64,000 nt of DNA from Rhodobacter sp. (GCA_027484145.1 JAIXUH010000012.1:310001-374000), one strand, 5' to 3'. Shown: positions 1-8,221, numbered from the stretch's first letter. Made by a program: numbers and translations. The notes: a model not told the origin generated them from the letters alone.

Positions 1-1
1 T

Positions 2-514
2 TTGAACGGGCACCCCAACCGGAATTACCTGCCCGGCGTGGAAACCAACACCGGGCCCTTGGGCCATGGTTTTCCCGTGGCCGTTGGCGTTGCAATTGCA
101 GGTAAGCTTTCCGGGTCAGACCACCGCACCTTTGTGCTGACCGGCGACGGCGAACAGCAAGAAGGCTCAAACTGGGAGGCGGCGATGGTGGCAGGCCACC
201 GCAAGCTGAGCCACTTGACCCTGATCATCGACCGCAACCGCCTGCAGCAAGGCGCGGGCACCGAAGAAACCTCGGGCCTTGATCCGCTGGACCAGAAATA
301 CGCGGCCTTTGGCTGGGATGTCGCGTTTGCCGATGGGCATGATATTGCGGCGCTGCATCTGGCGTTGTCGGCACCGCCCGGTGACCGCCCCCGTTGCATC
401 ATCGCCAATACAGTCAAGGGCAAGGGCGTGTCGTTCATGGAAAACAAGGCAAACTGGCACCATGGCGTGCCCAATGCAGACCAGTTTGCGACCGCCATGA
501 AGGAACTGATCTGA
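2..514 (+). CDS. Transketolase, N-terminal (TPP-binding) subunit, 5' truncated by window edge
   Basis: This is the C-terminal 170 residues of the thiamine-diphosphate-binding half of a split transketolase; the true start lies left of the window. GDGEQQEGSNWEA (about residues 48-60 of the visible part) is the TPP/metal motif that begins GDG and closes on an Asn, and it follows GVETNTGPLGHG, the transketolase glycine-rich segment. The stop codon overlaps the start of the C-terminal subunit by one base (TGATG), so the two halves are translationally coupled. Split transketolases beside an FGGY kinase occur in pentose and branched-sugar catabolic operons, including apulose-4-phosphate transketolase. 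The substrate cannot be read from this fragment. Confidence 0.9.
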   Translation: MNGHPNRNYLPGVETNTGPLGHGFPVAVGVAIAGKLSGSDHRTFVLTGDGEQQEGSNWEAAMVAGHRKLSHLTLIIDRNRLQQGAGTEETSGLDPLDQKYAAFGWDVAFADGHDIAALHLALSAPPGDRPRCIIANTVKGKGVSFMENKANWHHGVPNADQFATAMKELI

Positions 515-1464
515 TGGCACATGCCACCGCAAAGGCCGGATTGTTCGATTGCCGCGAGGCATGGGCCAGCACGATCGAGGCGCTTGCCGCCGCCGACGAA
601 CGCATCGTCGTGGTGGTGAACGATTCCGTGGGGTCGTCCAAACTGGGCGGGTTCCAGAAGGCATTCCCCGATCGCACCATCAACGTGGGCATTGCCGAAC
701 AGGTGATGGTGGGCGTCGGCGCAGGGCTTGCCAATGGCGGGCGCATCCCCTTTGTCTCGGCCGCGTCCTGTTTCATCACCGGGCGCGCGCTGGAACAGGT
801 CAAGGCCGACGTGGCCTATGCTGGCTTTAACGTAAAGCTGGTGGGGCAATCTTCTGGCGTGGCCTATGGCGAGTTGGGGGCCACGCACCATTCGATCGAG
901 GATTTCGCATGGCTGCGCCCCCTGACCGACATCATCGTCATCACGCCGTCCGACCCTTGGGAAACGGCCGAAGCGGTGAAATGGGCCGCCACGCATGAGG
1001 GGCCGGTCTATCTGCGCCTGTCGCGGATGCCGGTTCCCGCTTTGGAGGTGCCTGACCGCGTCTTTCGCGTCGGCAAGGCCGAAGTGATGCGCGAAGGCCG
1101 CGATCTGGCGATCATCGCTTGTGGCACAACCGTCCACCTTGCCGTCGCTGCCGCCGAACTGCTGGCACAAGATGGGGTGGCCGCACGGGTGCTGAACATG
1201 GCAACCCTCAACCCGCTGGACGAAGAAGCGCTGCACGCGGCAGCGGCCACAGGTGCCATCGTGACGGTGGAAGAAGCCTCGGTCCGGGGCGGTTTGGGCG
1301 GGGCCGTAGCTGAATTCACCGCGTCCCACCGCCCCATTCCGGTGGAACGCATGGGCTTTCCCGGCTTCATGCCCACCGGATCAGCCGACTGGCTGTTTGC
1401 CGAACATGGCCTATCGGCCCCCGGCATCGCAGCGGCGGCAATGCGCGCCTTGGCGCGGCGCTGA
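514..1464 (+). CDS. Transketolase, C-terminal (pyrimidine-binding and transketolase_C) subunit
   Basis: The 316-residue protein carries the pyrimidine-binding domain (about residues 20-175, with VGIAEQVMVGVGAGLA as the conserved Glu-containing helix) and the C-terminal transketolase domain (about 190-310). It pairs with the preceding subunit to form one transketolase transferring two-carbon ketol units. I chose the ATG at 514 because it overlaps the upstream stop, as split transketolases usually do; the reading frame is open further upstream without a recognisable homologous segment. It is followed after 5 bp by an FGGY kinase. The probable role is sugar catabolism rather than the housekeeping pentose phosphate pathway, whose enzyme is normally one chain. 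Confidence 0.92.
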   Translation: MAHATAKAGLFDCREAWASTIEALAAADERIVVVVNDSVGSSKLGGFQKAFPDRTINVGIAEQVMVGVGAGLANGGRIPFVSAASCFITGRALEQVKADVAYAGFNVKLVGQSSGVAYGELGATHHSIEDFAWLRPLTDIIVITPSDPWETAEAVKWAATHEGPVYLRLSRMPVPALEVPDRVFRVGKAEVMREGRDLAIIACGTTVHLAVAAAELLAQDGVAARVLNMATLNPLDEEALHAAAATGAIVTVEEASVRGGLGGAVAEFTASHRPIPVERMGFPGFMPTGSADWLFAEHGLSAPGIAAAAMRALARR

Positions 1465-1469
1465 CGGCC

Positions 1470-2915
1470 ATGCGCGTTCTGGCCATAGATCAGGGCACGA
1501 CGAATACCAAGGCTGTGCTGGTGGATGCGGGGGGGCAGGTCGTCGCCCGCGCTTCGGCTCCGCTGACCACCCAATATCCCCATCCCGGCTGGGCGGAACA
1601 ATCGGCCAGTGCGATCTGGGCCTCTGTTCAGGCGGTGATCGCCGAACTTGTACCGCATGGCACGCCTGACGCCATTGCCATCGCAAACCAGCGCGAAACG
1701 CTGGTGGTCTGGGACGCGGCGACTTCACAGCCGATCTGCCCCGCACCGATCTGGCAATGCCGCCGCACGGCGGCCGCCTGCGCCGCGTTGATTGCCGCAG
1801 GCCACAACGAGGCCGTGCGTCAGGCCACGGGTCTTGACATCAACCCGCTGTTTCCCGCCTCGAAACTGGCGTGGGTGATGCAGAATGTGCCCGAGGCGGC
1901 AGGACTGCTGGCACAAGGCCGACTGCGTGCCGGAACGGTGGATGCGTGGCTTTTGTGGAACCTGACGGCGGGCGCAAGTTTCGCCTGCGACCATTCCAAC
2001 GCGTCGCGCACGCAGATGTTCGACACGGCAGCGCTGACTTTCACCGACGACCTTGCCGCAATCTTCAGGGCCCCGCGCGACTGTCTGCCCGCAGCCCTGC
2101 CCTCGGACAGCCGCTTTGGGGTGACAGCGGCCGGACAAACCACTCTGCCACCGGGCGTTCCGGTGATGGCCATGATGGGCGACAGCCACGCCGCCTTGTT
2201 TGGCCACGGTGTCCGCGGCCCCGGCACGGTCAAGGCGACCTATGGCACCGGTTCATCGCTGATGACGCTGACACCTGCGCGCGTGGCCTCTGACCATGGT
2301 CTGTCGGGCACCATCGCATGGACAGACCGCCGCGGCACCGCCCACGCGCTGGAGGGCAACATCACCGTTTCGGCGCAGGCCGCGGCGTTCATGGCCGGGG
2401 TGCTGGGCCTTTCCGATGCGGCCGCGCTGTCGGACCTTGCGCAATCCACGCCAGACAATGGCGGCGTCACCTTTGTGCCCGCGCTGGCCGGTCTGGGTGC
2501 CCCGCACTGGGATGACACGGCCACCGGCACCATCACAGGCATGACCCACGGCACCACGCGCGCCCATCTGGCCCGCGCCACGTTCGAAGCGATTGCCTTG
2601 CAGATCGCCGATGTGTTCACCGCGATGGAGCAAGACATCGGCGCCCCATTGTCGGGCCTGCGCGCCGACGGCGGCGCCTCGGGCAACGCGTTCCTGATGC
2701 AGATGCAGGCCGACCTTCTGGGTCGCCCGGTGCAGACCGCGGATCTGGAAGAGGTAGGCGCCCTTGGGGTGGCGGCCATGGCCTTTGCCGCATTGGGGCA
2801 TGACATGCCGTTGCCAGCCACCGCCCGCCTGTTCCATGCGGAAATGCCCCCTGTGGCAGCCGGGCATATTGCCACCCTGTGGTCGGCGGCCCTGCACCGG
2901 GTCAAGACGCGCTGA
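1470..2915 (+). CDS. FGGY-family carbohydrate kinase (glycerol-kinase-like)
   Basis: A 481-residue ATP-dependent sugar kinase. The N-terminal ASKHA phosphate loop AIDQGTTNTKAV (residues 5-16) and NQRETLVVWD (about 73-82) are close to glycerol kinase; GDSHAALFGHGV and the C-terminal GLRADGGASGN are the FGGY adenosine-binding signatures. Full length matches the family (470-520). It starts 5 bp after the transketolase pair, so it probably makes the phosphorylated ketose that the transketolase cleaves. This kinase plus split-transketolase arrangement is what has been described for apulose catabolism from D-apiose. That substrate is an inference from context; glycerol, ribulose or erythrulose are alternatives. 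Confidence 0.85.
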   Translation: MRVLAIDQGTTNTKAVLVDAGGQVVARASAPLTTQYPHPGWAEQSASAIWASVQAVIAELVPHGTPDAIAIANQRETLVVWDAATSQPICPAPIWQCRRTAAACAALIAAGHNEAVRQATGLDINPLFPASKLAWVMQNVPEAAGLLAQGRLRAGTVDAWLLWNLTAGASFACDHSNASRTQMFDTAALTFTDDLAAIFRAPRDCLPAALPSDSRFGVTAAGQTTLPPGVPVMAMMGDSHAALFGHGVRGPGTVKATYGTGSSLMTLTPARVASDHGLSGTIAWTDRRGTAHALEGNITVSAQAAAFMAGVLGLSDAAALSDLAQSTPDNGGVTFVPALAGLGAPHWDDTATGTITGMTHGTTRAHLARATFEAIALQIADVFTAMEQDIGAPLSGLRADGGASGNAFLMQMQADLLGRPVQTADLEEVGALGVAAMAFAALGHDMPLPATARLFHAEMPPVAAGHIATLWSAALHRVKTR

Positions 2916-3049
2916 CCAGACGCGCAGGCTTGCGTGCCCCTGGCAGTCGCCACATCGCCTTGCGTGGCACGAAGGCGACACGGCACAGGCCCCCATCAGA
3001 ATCCTGCTCGGTGGTGCTTGACGTTTTCGTGAAAGGCCCTACCTGTGCA

Positions 3050-3119
3050 CTGTCAGCGTCCGGGCCCCTCTGACAGGCATCTTTATGTCTGTGATGTCGG
3101 CGCTGATTGTAAAGGGGCC
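3050..3119 (+). promoter_or_regulatory. Structured 5' leader upstream of terC
   Basis: Several nested inverted repeats precede terC. CTGTCA (3050-3055) pairs with TGACAG (3071-3076). GGCCCCT (3063-3069) pairs with AGGGGCC (3113-3119). ACAGGCAT (3073-3080) pairs, with one G-U, with ATGTCTGT (3085-3092). Some pairings are mutually exclusive. TerC/Alx genes are often under the manganese yybP-ykoY riboswitch, but I could not see its GGGGAGUAG core, so this is only a candidate structured leader. Confidence 0.35.
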
Positions 3120-3176
3120 TGTCGTGATCGTACGAAAACCCCTTTCGGACACAACAAAAGCGCCCCGGGGGACAAA

Positions 3177-4187
3177 ATGGATTTCCTGTTTTACGAAGTG
3201 ATCAGCAAGCCGCTGTGGCTATGGCTGATGTTCTTGTCGATCGTCGTTGCATTGATGATCTTTGACCTTGGCGTCCTGCACAAGGACGACCATGAACTTG
3301 GCGTAGCCGAAAGCCTTAAGCTCTCGGCCTTTTATATCTTTATCGCCATCCTGTTCGGCGGCTACATCTGGTGGGCGTGGTCAAACGGCACGCTGGTCAC
3401 CAGTGATGGCACCAACCCTGTGGCCAGCTATTTCCAAGGCTATATCATCGAGAAAGTGCTCTCGATTGACAACGTCTTCGTCATCTCGCTGATCTTCGGT
3501 TACTTCGCCATTCCCCGGAAATACCAGTATCGTGCACTGGTCTGGGGCATCATCGGCGTGATCATCCTGCGCGGCATCATGATCGCCATCGGCGCCGAAC
3601 TGATCTCGAACTATTCATGGGTGACACTGGTCTTTGCGGCTTTCCTTGCCTTTACCGGCATCAGGATGCTGTTTGTGCCCGAAGGCGACATGGATGTTTC
3701 AAAGAACCCGATCGTCAAACTGACCGCAAAATACATGAACGTCACCAATGAGTTGCATGGCCAAAGGTTCTTTGTCCGTCAACCACACCCGACCACGGGC
3801 AAGCTGGTGATGTTCGCGACGCCGTTGTTCGTGGCGTTGATCGTGATCAACTTTGCCGACCTGATCTTTGCCGTCGACTCGGTGCCCGCGATCTTCCTGA
3901 TCACCACCGATACGTTCATCGTCTATACCGCCAACATCATGGCAATCCTTGGCCTGCGCGCTTTGTACTTTGCGTTGGCGGCCCTTGTGCATCGCTTCCA
4001 CTACCTGAAGTATGCCTTGGCTGTGGTGCTGATCTTCATCGGCCTGAAGGGTTTCTACAGCTACTTCTTTGGCAAGTTCGACCCCTACCTGTCGCTTGCC
4101 ATCACCATCGGCATCATCGCCGCCGGTATCTTCTACTCGCTGTGGAAAACGCGCGACAGCGCCCATACCCCGACCTCTGGGTCGTAG
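3177..4187 (+). CDS. terC: TerC/Alx family integral membrane protein
   Basis: A 336-residue inner-membrane protein of the TerC/Alx family, implicated in metal (manganese) homeostasis and tellurite or alkaline stress. It shows the family's string of hydrophobic helices and the conserved intramembrane acidic motifs FQGYIIEKVLSIDNVFV (about 85-101) and FADLIFAVDSVPAIF (about 227-241). Start choice: ATG 3177 follows a purine-rich GGGGGAC and begins the family's usual N-terminus; the frame is open upstream without family sequence. A structured leader lies upstream and a hairpin terminator downstream, so it is probably monocistronic. Confidence 0.92.
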   Translation: MDFLFYEVISKPLWLWLMFLSIVVALMIFDLGVLHKDDHELGVAESLKLSAFYIFIAILFGGYIWWAWSNGTLVTSDGTNPVASYFQGYIIEKVLSIDNVFVISLIFGYFAIPRKYQYRALVWGIIGVIILRGIMIAIGAELISNYSWVTLVFAAFLAFTGIRMLFVPEGDMDVSKNPIVKLTAKYMNVTNELHGQRFFVRQPHPTTGKLVMFATPLFVALIVINFADLIFAVDSVPAIFLITTDTFIVYTANIMAILGLRALYFALAALVHRFHYLKYALAVVLIFIGLKGFYSYFFGKFDPYLSLAITIGIIAAGIFYSLWKTRDSAHTPTSGS

Positions 4188-4235
4188 CACCAACAGGCCA
4201 CCGGTGGCGTCTCGCCGCCCCAACCGAACGACCCG

Positions 4236-4267
4236 ATCTGCCCGCCTCGTGCGGGCAGATTTCGTTT
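4236..4267 (+). terminator. Rho-independent terminator of terC
   Basis: ATCTGCCCGC (4236-4245) and GCGGGCAGAT (4251-4260) form a perfect 10-bp stem with a 5-nt loop, followed by TTCGTTT. It sits 48 bp after the terC stop. Confidence 0.7.
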
Positions 4268-4326
4268 GGCGGATGTCCAGGCAAGCTGTGACACGGGCGG
4301 CGGCACAGCAGTGTCGTCGGATAGGG

Positions 4327-4340
4327 TTGATTTGAATCAT
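4327..4340. promoter_or_regulatory. FNR/FnrL-like box upstream of the universal stress protein
   Basis: TTGAT-TTGA-ATCAT matches the FNR/FnrL dyad TTGAT-N4-ATCAA with one mismatch in the last base. It lies 107 bp before the UspA start, a position that could give an activating site near -41 with a leader of about 65 nt. Usp genes are classic oxygen-limitation targets in related bacteria. Confidence 0.5.
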
Positions 4341-4446
4341 GGCTGATTAGTGAGACTGCCCGCAAACTTGCGCCATGCCACACAGCCACCGGGCCGGGTC
4401 TGGCTGACCTTGCCACCCCCGCCCCAGCCTTGAAGGAGGTTCCCAC

Positions 4447-5283
4447 ATGCCAGACCGCATCGCCTTTTTGCCGCTTGACTCCTATCCGGAACCGGCCACG
4501 GACGCTGCGATCCTTGCCGCGCTTGCGATGGCGGCGGCCCTTGGCTGCAAGGCCGATGTCAGCACCTTTGCCGTCGACGTGCCACCTGTCGCTGCACCCA
4601 TCGGTGGCTACCTGATGAATCTGGACAGCATGGCCCGCGCTGCCGAAGACAGCAGCCGCGCCACCTGTGCGCGACTTCACGCCCTTGTCACAGGCGCGCC
4701 GGATGCAGCCGCCTTTGCCACGGTGACGACCAAAGAGGTCATCATGGGCGCCACCCTGTCTGCTGCCGCCACCAAAGCGCGGCAGTTTGACCTGTCCATT
4801 CTGCCTTGGACCTCTGACAGCCTTGCCTCGCAAGACATGGCACAGTCGCTGGTGTTCGAGTCCGGGCGTCCGGTCATCCTTGTTCCGGCTCAGGCGCAGC
4901 CCGTCGCGGCGGATCATATCGCCATCGCCTGGGATGAAAGCCGTGTCGCCGCTCGCGCGCTTGGCGACGCGCTTGCGCTGCTGGCACCGGGGGGCCGCAT
5001 CACGGTTCTGACGGTCAAGAATGATAAGCCGCTCACGGCGGGCGATCCGGCGCAGACACTTGCGGCGTCCCTGCGGCAGCGCGGTTATGATGCAGATTCA
5101 GTTGATCTGGCGTTGGATGGGTTGCCTGTCGCTGGTGTGTTGCAGACGGCGGCACTGACGGCAGGGGCACGGCTTCTGGCCATGGGTGGCTATGGCCACT
5201 CGCGGCTGCGCGACTTCATTCTTGGCGGGGCGACCAAAGGGGTGCTCTCGGACCTGCGGTTGCCAGTCCTGCTGTCGCACTGA
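4447..5283 (+). CDS. Tandem universal stress protein (two UspA domains)
   Basis: A 278-residue cytoplasmic protein made of two UspA folds (about residues 1-140 and 148-278). The second domain ends in the typical nucleotide-binding stretch MGGYGHSRLRDFILGG and LPVLLSH; the first lacks that clear G-rich loop and is probably structural. A textbook AAGGAGG precedes ATG 4447 by 8 bp. The only regulatory signal upstream is an FNR-like dyad at 4327-4340, suggesting induction under low oxygen. I found no EcfG promoter here, unlike several neighbouring stress genes. It converges on csbD across a long hairpin. Confidence 0.9.
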   Translation: MPDRIAFLPLDSYPEPATDAAILAALAMAAALGCKADVSTFAVDVPPVAAPIGGYLMNLDSMARAAEDSSRATCARLHALVTGAPDAAAFATVTTKEVIMGATLSAAATKARQFDLSILPWTSDSLASQDMAQSLVFESGRPVILVPAQAQPVAADHIAIAWDESRVAARALGDALALLAPGGRITVLTVKNDKPLTAGDPAQTLAASLRQRGYDADSVDLALDGLPVAGVLQTAALTAGARLLAMGGYGHSRLRDFILGGATKGVLSDLRLPVLLSH

Positions 5284-5295
5284 TCGGCATGGAGC

Positions 5296-5328
5296 GGGGC
5301 GCAAGCGGCCTGATGCTGCTTGCGCCCC
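5296..5328. terminator. Bidirectional hairpin between uspA and csbD
   Basis: GGGGCGCAAGC (5296-5306) and GCTTGCGCCCC (5318-5328) form a perfect 11-bp stem between convergent genes. There is no clear T-run on either side, so it may block readthrough or stabilise 3' ends rather than act as a strong intrinsic terminator. Confidence 0.5.
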
Positions 5329-5377
5329 TAATGTCAATTCGTCGCCCTGCCCTGCGGCATGACGTCAGCCCAAAGGC

Positions 5378-5575
5378 TTAGCGGCCGGCCAGCCAGTCAT
5401 CAACCTCACGCTCGGCTGCGGCCTTTTCGTGGCCATAGCGCTCTTGGACAAGGCCCACCAACTCTTCGCGGCGGCCATCGATCTTGTCCCACTCATCGCC
5501 GGTGATGTCGCCCCACTTCTGCTGGGCCTGGCCCTTCAGTTGCTTCCATTTGCCTTGGATCTGGTCCCAGTTCAT
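5378..5575 (-). CDS. CsbD family stress-response protein
   Basis: A 65-residue hydrophilic protein starting MNWDQIQGKWKQLKGQAQQ, the CsbD signature, with KWGDITGDEWDKIDGRREEL following. CsbD proteins are general-stress markers of unknown molecular function. ATG 5575 is preceded by AGGAG and is the only start matching family length; the open frame upstream is non-coding. A perfect EcfG-type promoter (5610-5634) would start transcription about 28 nt upstream, so this gene should belong to the PhyR-NepR-EcfG regulon encoded about 8 kb away. Confidence 0.93.
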   Translation of the reverse strand: MNWDQIQGKWKQLKGQAQQKWGDITGDEWDKIDGRREELVGLVQERYGHEKAAAEREVDDWLAGR

Positions 5576-5609
5576 CTGCAATCTCCTGCGTTTGGGTCTG
5601 TGGCGGAAC

Positions 5610-5634
5610 AACGCCGCACGACCGGCATGGTTCC
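5610..5634 (-). promoter_or_regulatory. EcfG-type promoter of csbD
   Basis: Read on the minus strand: GGAAC (5634-5630), 16-nt spacer, CGTT (5613-5610). This matches the alphaproteobacterial EcfG consensus GGAAC-N16/17-CGTT exactly and predicts a start near 5603, 28 nt before the csbD ATG. Confidence 0.85.
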
Positions 5635-5657
5635 CGCAAAAGACCCGTAGGGCCGCG

Positions 5658-6386
5658 CTACAGGATCGGACGGCGAGGCAGTTCTTCGTCCCCCAACTGG
5701 GCCAGACGGGCAAGCGCCGCCTCGTCACGCATGTGCAATATGCCGCCCGACCAGTCCATGAAACCGGCCTCGCGAAAGCGCTTGAGCGTCTTGTTGGTAT
5801 GGACCAGCGACAGGCCGGTCGAATCGGCCAGATCCTGCTGGCGATAGGGCAAGGCCATCTTTTGTCCCTTCACCAGCCCAAGGCTTTTTCCACGCCGAAA
5901 AAGCCGAACAAACGCCCATGCAAGGGCCGACATCGCATCGCGCTGCCCCACGGTCGCAATGGCCTCACCCAGAAAATGCTCTTCCACCGCCGCCAGCCAC
6001 GTCAGATCATAGGCGCGCGCAGGGCTGGTCTGGAACAGGGTCCACAGACCCGCGCGGTCAAACACGCACAGCACCATCGCGGTCGAGGCTTCGACCGAAT
6101 GGCCCATCTCTCCCATCAGGCCAGCCTGCAACCCAATGAAATCGCCCGGCATGATCAGGTTGATGACCTGACGCCGCCCGTCTTGCATCGTCTTGTAGCG
6201 CAGGCCTAGCCCGGACAGCACCGTAAACACCTGCGGGCTGGCGGCCCCCTCCAACAGGATCGTCATGCCGCGGTCCACGGTCAATTCGCCGGTCTTGAAG
6301 CGCTCCATGAACGCCAATTCTTCGTCAGTCATCGGCACGAAAGCCGCGCATTTTCGCAACGTGCAGTCCCTGCAGGACAGTCGCAT
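5658..6386 (-). CDS. Crp/Fnr family regulator with N-terminal and central cysteines
   Basis: A 242-residue transcription factor with a cyclic-nucleotide-binding-like sensor domain (about 20-135) and a C-terminal winged HTH (about 165-225). The N-terminus has C-x2-C-x4-C (SCRDCTLRKC) and a fourth Cys in MVLCVFDRAG, placed like the [4Fe-4S] ligands of FNR (C-x2-C-x5-C plus Cys122), suggesting oxygen or redox sensing. The recognition helix reads LSLVHTNKTLKRFRE, without the E-x2-S-R of true FNR, so its DNA site may differ from TTGAT-N4-ATCAA. ATG 6386 has GGGGGGAAG upstream; the ORF extends further but without homologous sequence. It lies upstream of csbD on the same strand. Confidence 0.88.
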   Translation of the reverse strand: MRLSCRDCTLRKCAAFVPMTDEELAFMERFKTGELTVDRGMTILLEGAASPQVFTVLSGLGLRYKTMQDGRRQVINLIMPGDFIGLQAGLMGEMGHSVEASTAMVLCVFDRAGLWTLFQTSPARAYDLTWLAAVEEHFLGEAIATVGQRDAMSALAWAFVRLFRRGKSLGLVKGQKMALPYRQQDLADSTGLSLVHTNKTLKRFREAGFMDWSGGILHMRDEAALARLAQLGDEELPRRPIL

Positions 6387-6639
6387 GGTCTTCCCCCCGA
6401 TCGCTGGTGCTATGTCACAGTTAAATGCGCCGCCATCCGAATGGTTCCATAAGGGCGGGGCACCTTGTGCAGCCATGTCTTTCGATCAGCGATTCTTGTG
6501 TGCCGCAGGGCGGGGGTGAACCAAGCCCACCGTTTCAGCCACGCCCCTCTGGCCGCCCAGCCGGCAAAGGAAATTCCGATTGCAAATACCGCTTCCGCGA
6601 CCCAACTTGCCCGAACGTACTTGGTTGCGGGGGTCGAGG

Positions 6640-7668
6640 ATGGAACAGTTGCGTCATTGGGCTGTGACCCAACGCAGTTCGCGTTTCGCCTCGCTGTTCG
6701 CGATCATCGCGGTCGTTGTGTCGTTTGCCCTGCGCTACAGCCTTGATTCATCGCTGCCCCCCGGCTTTCCGTTCCTGACCTTTTTCCCGGCTGTCATCCT
6801 GACTGGCTTTTTCGCCGGCACCCGCGCCGGTATTGTGGTGGCAGCCCTGTGCGGAATGGTTGCCTGGTACTTTTTTCTGGGCCCGGTCGGGGCGCTGTCA
6901 CTGTCGGCGCCCACCATCATTGCGCTGTTGTTCTATGTGTTCATTTCAGCCACCGACCTGACGCTGATCCATGTCATGCGGGTATCGCTGAAACGGCTTG
7001 CCGCCGAAAAGGTCCGCTCGGACCAGTTGGCGCAGGCCAACAAGCTGATGTTTCACGAACTGCAGCACCGGGTTTCTAACAATCTGCAGGTGGTCGCCTC
7101 GTTGCTGAAGATGCAGCAGCGCAACCTGACGGATGAGGCAGCAAAGGCGGCACTGAACTCGGCCTCGTCGCGGCTACGCGTGATCTCGACCATTCAGCGG
7201 CAGTTGCACAACCCAAAGCGCCAATCCACCGACATCGGGCAATTGCTGCGCGAGGTTCTGCCCGAAGTGGCCCAGTCTGCCGGAAACAGTGACCCCATCG
7301 CACTGGAGTTTGATACGCAGCCCTTGGTCGTGTCAGGCGATCAGGCCACCCCGCTGGCCCTGATTGTGGTTGAACTGGTGTCCAACAGCATCGAACACGC
7401 CAAGCCGGACCATGAGCCTGCGCGCGTTCACCTGACCACCCGCAGCGACGGCGTCACCGCCACAGTCATCGTGACCGACAACGGCAAAGGCTTGCCGCCC
7501 GGCTTTGCCCCGGAAAAGGCCCGCAGCCTTGGCCTGCGGATTGCGCATCAGTTCAGCGACCAACTTGGCGGCACGCTGACCTTTGCCAATCACACAGCAG
7601 GGGCCGGATCGGCGCTGACGGGCACAACCGTCACCTTGCGGTTCCCGCTGACACACAGCACTGCCTGA
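6640..7668 (+). CDS. Membrane HWE/HisKA_2-type sensor histidine kinase
   Basis: A 342-residue kinase. An N-terminal membrane block (about residues 15-115, several hydrophobic helices resembling the DUF4118/KdpD-type sensor) is followed by a HisKA_2 phosphoacceptor domain with FHELQHRVSNNLQVV and an HATPase domain (N-box VVELVSNSIEHA, G-box TDNGKGLPPG, SLGLRIAHQF). HWE/HisKA_2 kinases commonly phosphorylate PhyR or single-domain regulators. With phyR at 14.6 kb this is a plausible extra input to the general stress response, but no partner is adjacent. It is divergent from the Crp/Fnr gene. ATG 6640 is preferred over an upstream ATG at 6580, which adds 20 non-family residues. Confidence 0.85.
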   Translation: MEQLRHWAVTQRSSRFASLFAIIAVVVSFALRYSLDSSLPPGFPFLTFFPAVILTGFFAGTRAGIVVAALCGMVAWYFFLGPVGALSLSAPTIIALLFYVFISATDLTLIHVMRVSLKRLAAEKVRSDQLAQANKLMFHELQHRVSNNLQVVASLLKMQQRNLTDEAAKAALNSASSRLRVISTIQRQLHNPKRQSTDIGQLLREVLPEVAQSAGNSDPIALEFDTQPLVVSGDQATPLALIVVELVSNSIEHAKPDHEPARVHLTTRSDGVTATVIVTDNGKGLPPGFAPEKARSLGLRIAHQFSDQLGGTLTFANHTAGAGSALTGTTVTLRFPLTHSTA

Positions 7669-7725
7669 GGCTTGCAGCCCCGGATGACCGCGAGAGTGGT
7701 CGCAACGGCAGGCGCAAAAGGCTGC

Positions 7726-7756
7726 GAAAAAGGGCTGCCCCGTCAAAAGGCAGCCC
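7726..7756 (-). terminator. Rho-independent terminator downstream of the DUF1328 gene
   Basis: GGGCTGCC (7732-7739) and GGCAGCCC (7749-7756) form an 8-bp stem. On the minus strand the hairpin is followed by TTTTT (complement of 7727-7731). It lies between the convergent kinase and DUF1328 genes. Confidence 0.7.
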
Positions 7757-7866
7757 CAAACACTCAAAAATCGACCGTCGAGTAATGGAAGATCAAGTCG
7801 CGGACCGCCCGTGTTGAGTTGCGGCGACGGGCGGCCCGATAGACCTGCAGATGCAGGCCCCCGCCG

Positions 7867-8040
7867 TCAGACTGGCGGCTTGCCGCGCAACGCCCGTGCG
7901 ATCATTGCGACCACAAACAGGACGATGAAAACAAAGAACAAAATCTGGGCAATCTGGGCCGAAGCCCCTGCAATTCCCCCAAAACCCAAGGCAGCCGCGA
8001 TCAGCGCCACCACCAGAAAGGTCAATGCCCAACCCAGCAT
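7867..8040 (-). CDS. DUF1328 small membrane protein (YtjA-like)
   Basis: A 57-residue protein with two hydrophobic helices, starting [22 protein letters not shown] and ending in a basic tail ([10 protein letters not shown]), the DUF1328/YtjA pattern. Function is unknown; it is an envelope-located, stress-associated protein. ATG 8040 has AAGGAG upstream. A perfect EcfG promoter (8088-8112) lies about 41 nt before the start from its predicted initiation point. It is divergent from the PLDc_N gene, which has its own EcfG promoter 110 bp away. Confidence 0.9.
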   Translation of the reverse strand: MLGWALTFLVVALIAAALGFGGIAGASAQIAQILFFVFIVLFVVAMIARALRGKPPV

Positions 8041-8087
8041 GTCGATCTCCTTTTGTTGATCATGCGCCGTAGCGCCCATGCTGAAAC

Positions 8088-8112
8088 AACGTCCACCCTG
8101 CCGCCGGGTTCC
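8088..8112 (-). promoter_or_regulatory. EcfG-type promoter of the DUF1328 gene
   Basis: Minus strand: GGAAC (8112-8108), 16-nt spacer, CGTT (8091-8088). Exact consensus, with predicted start near 8081. Confidence 0.85.
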
Positions 8113-8221
8113 CACCACGTTCCCGCAAAATCGTGGGGCGCCCTGTTGCGGCGCGACTGTCACGTTAAGCGCGGTGCGGCAACCTTCGCCCGATAAATCT
8201 GGCGGGTGCCCCTGTTTGCAG

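Noticed and set aside
25-1329. 434-residue minus-strand ORF opposite the transketolase genes
   Set aside because: Antisense shadow of well-supported genes. Its translation is rich in His, Arg and Gly with no recognisable motif.
3010-3176. yybP-ykoY manganese riboswitch before terC
   Set aside because: The GGGGAGUAG core and paired loops are not visible. Only generic stems can be supported.
4188-4446. EcfG promoter for the tandem universal stress protein
   Set aside because: No GGAAC-N16/17-CGTT is present; only an FNR-like dyad was found.
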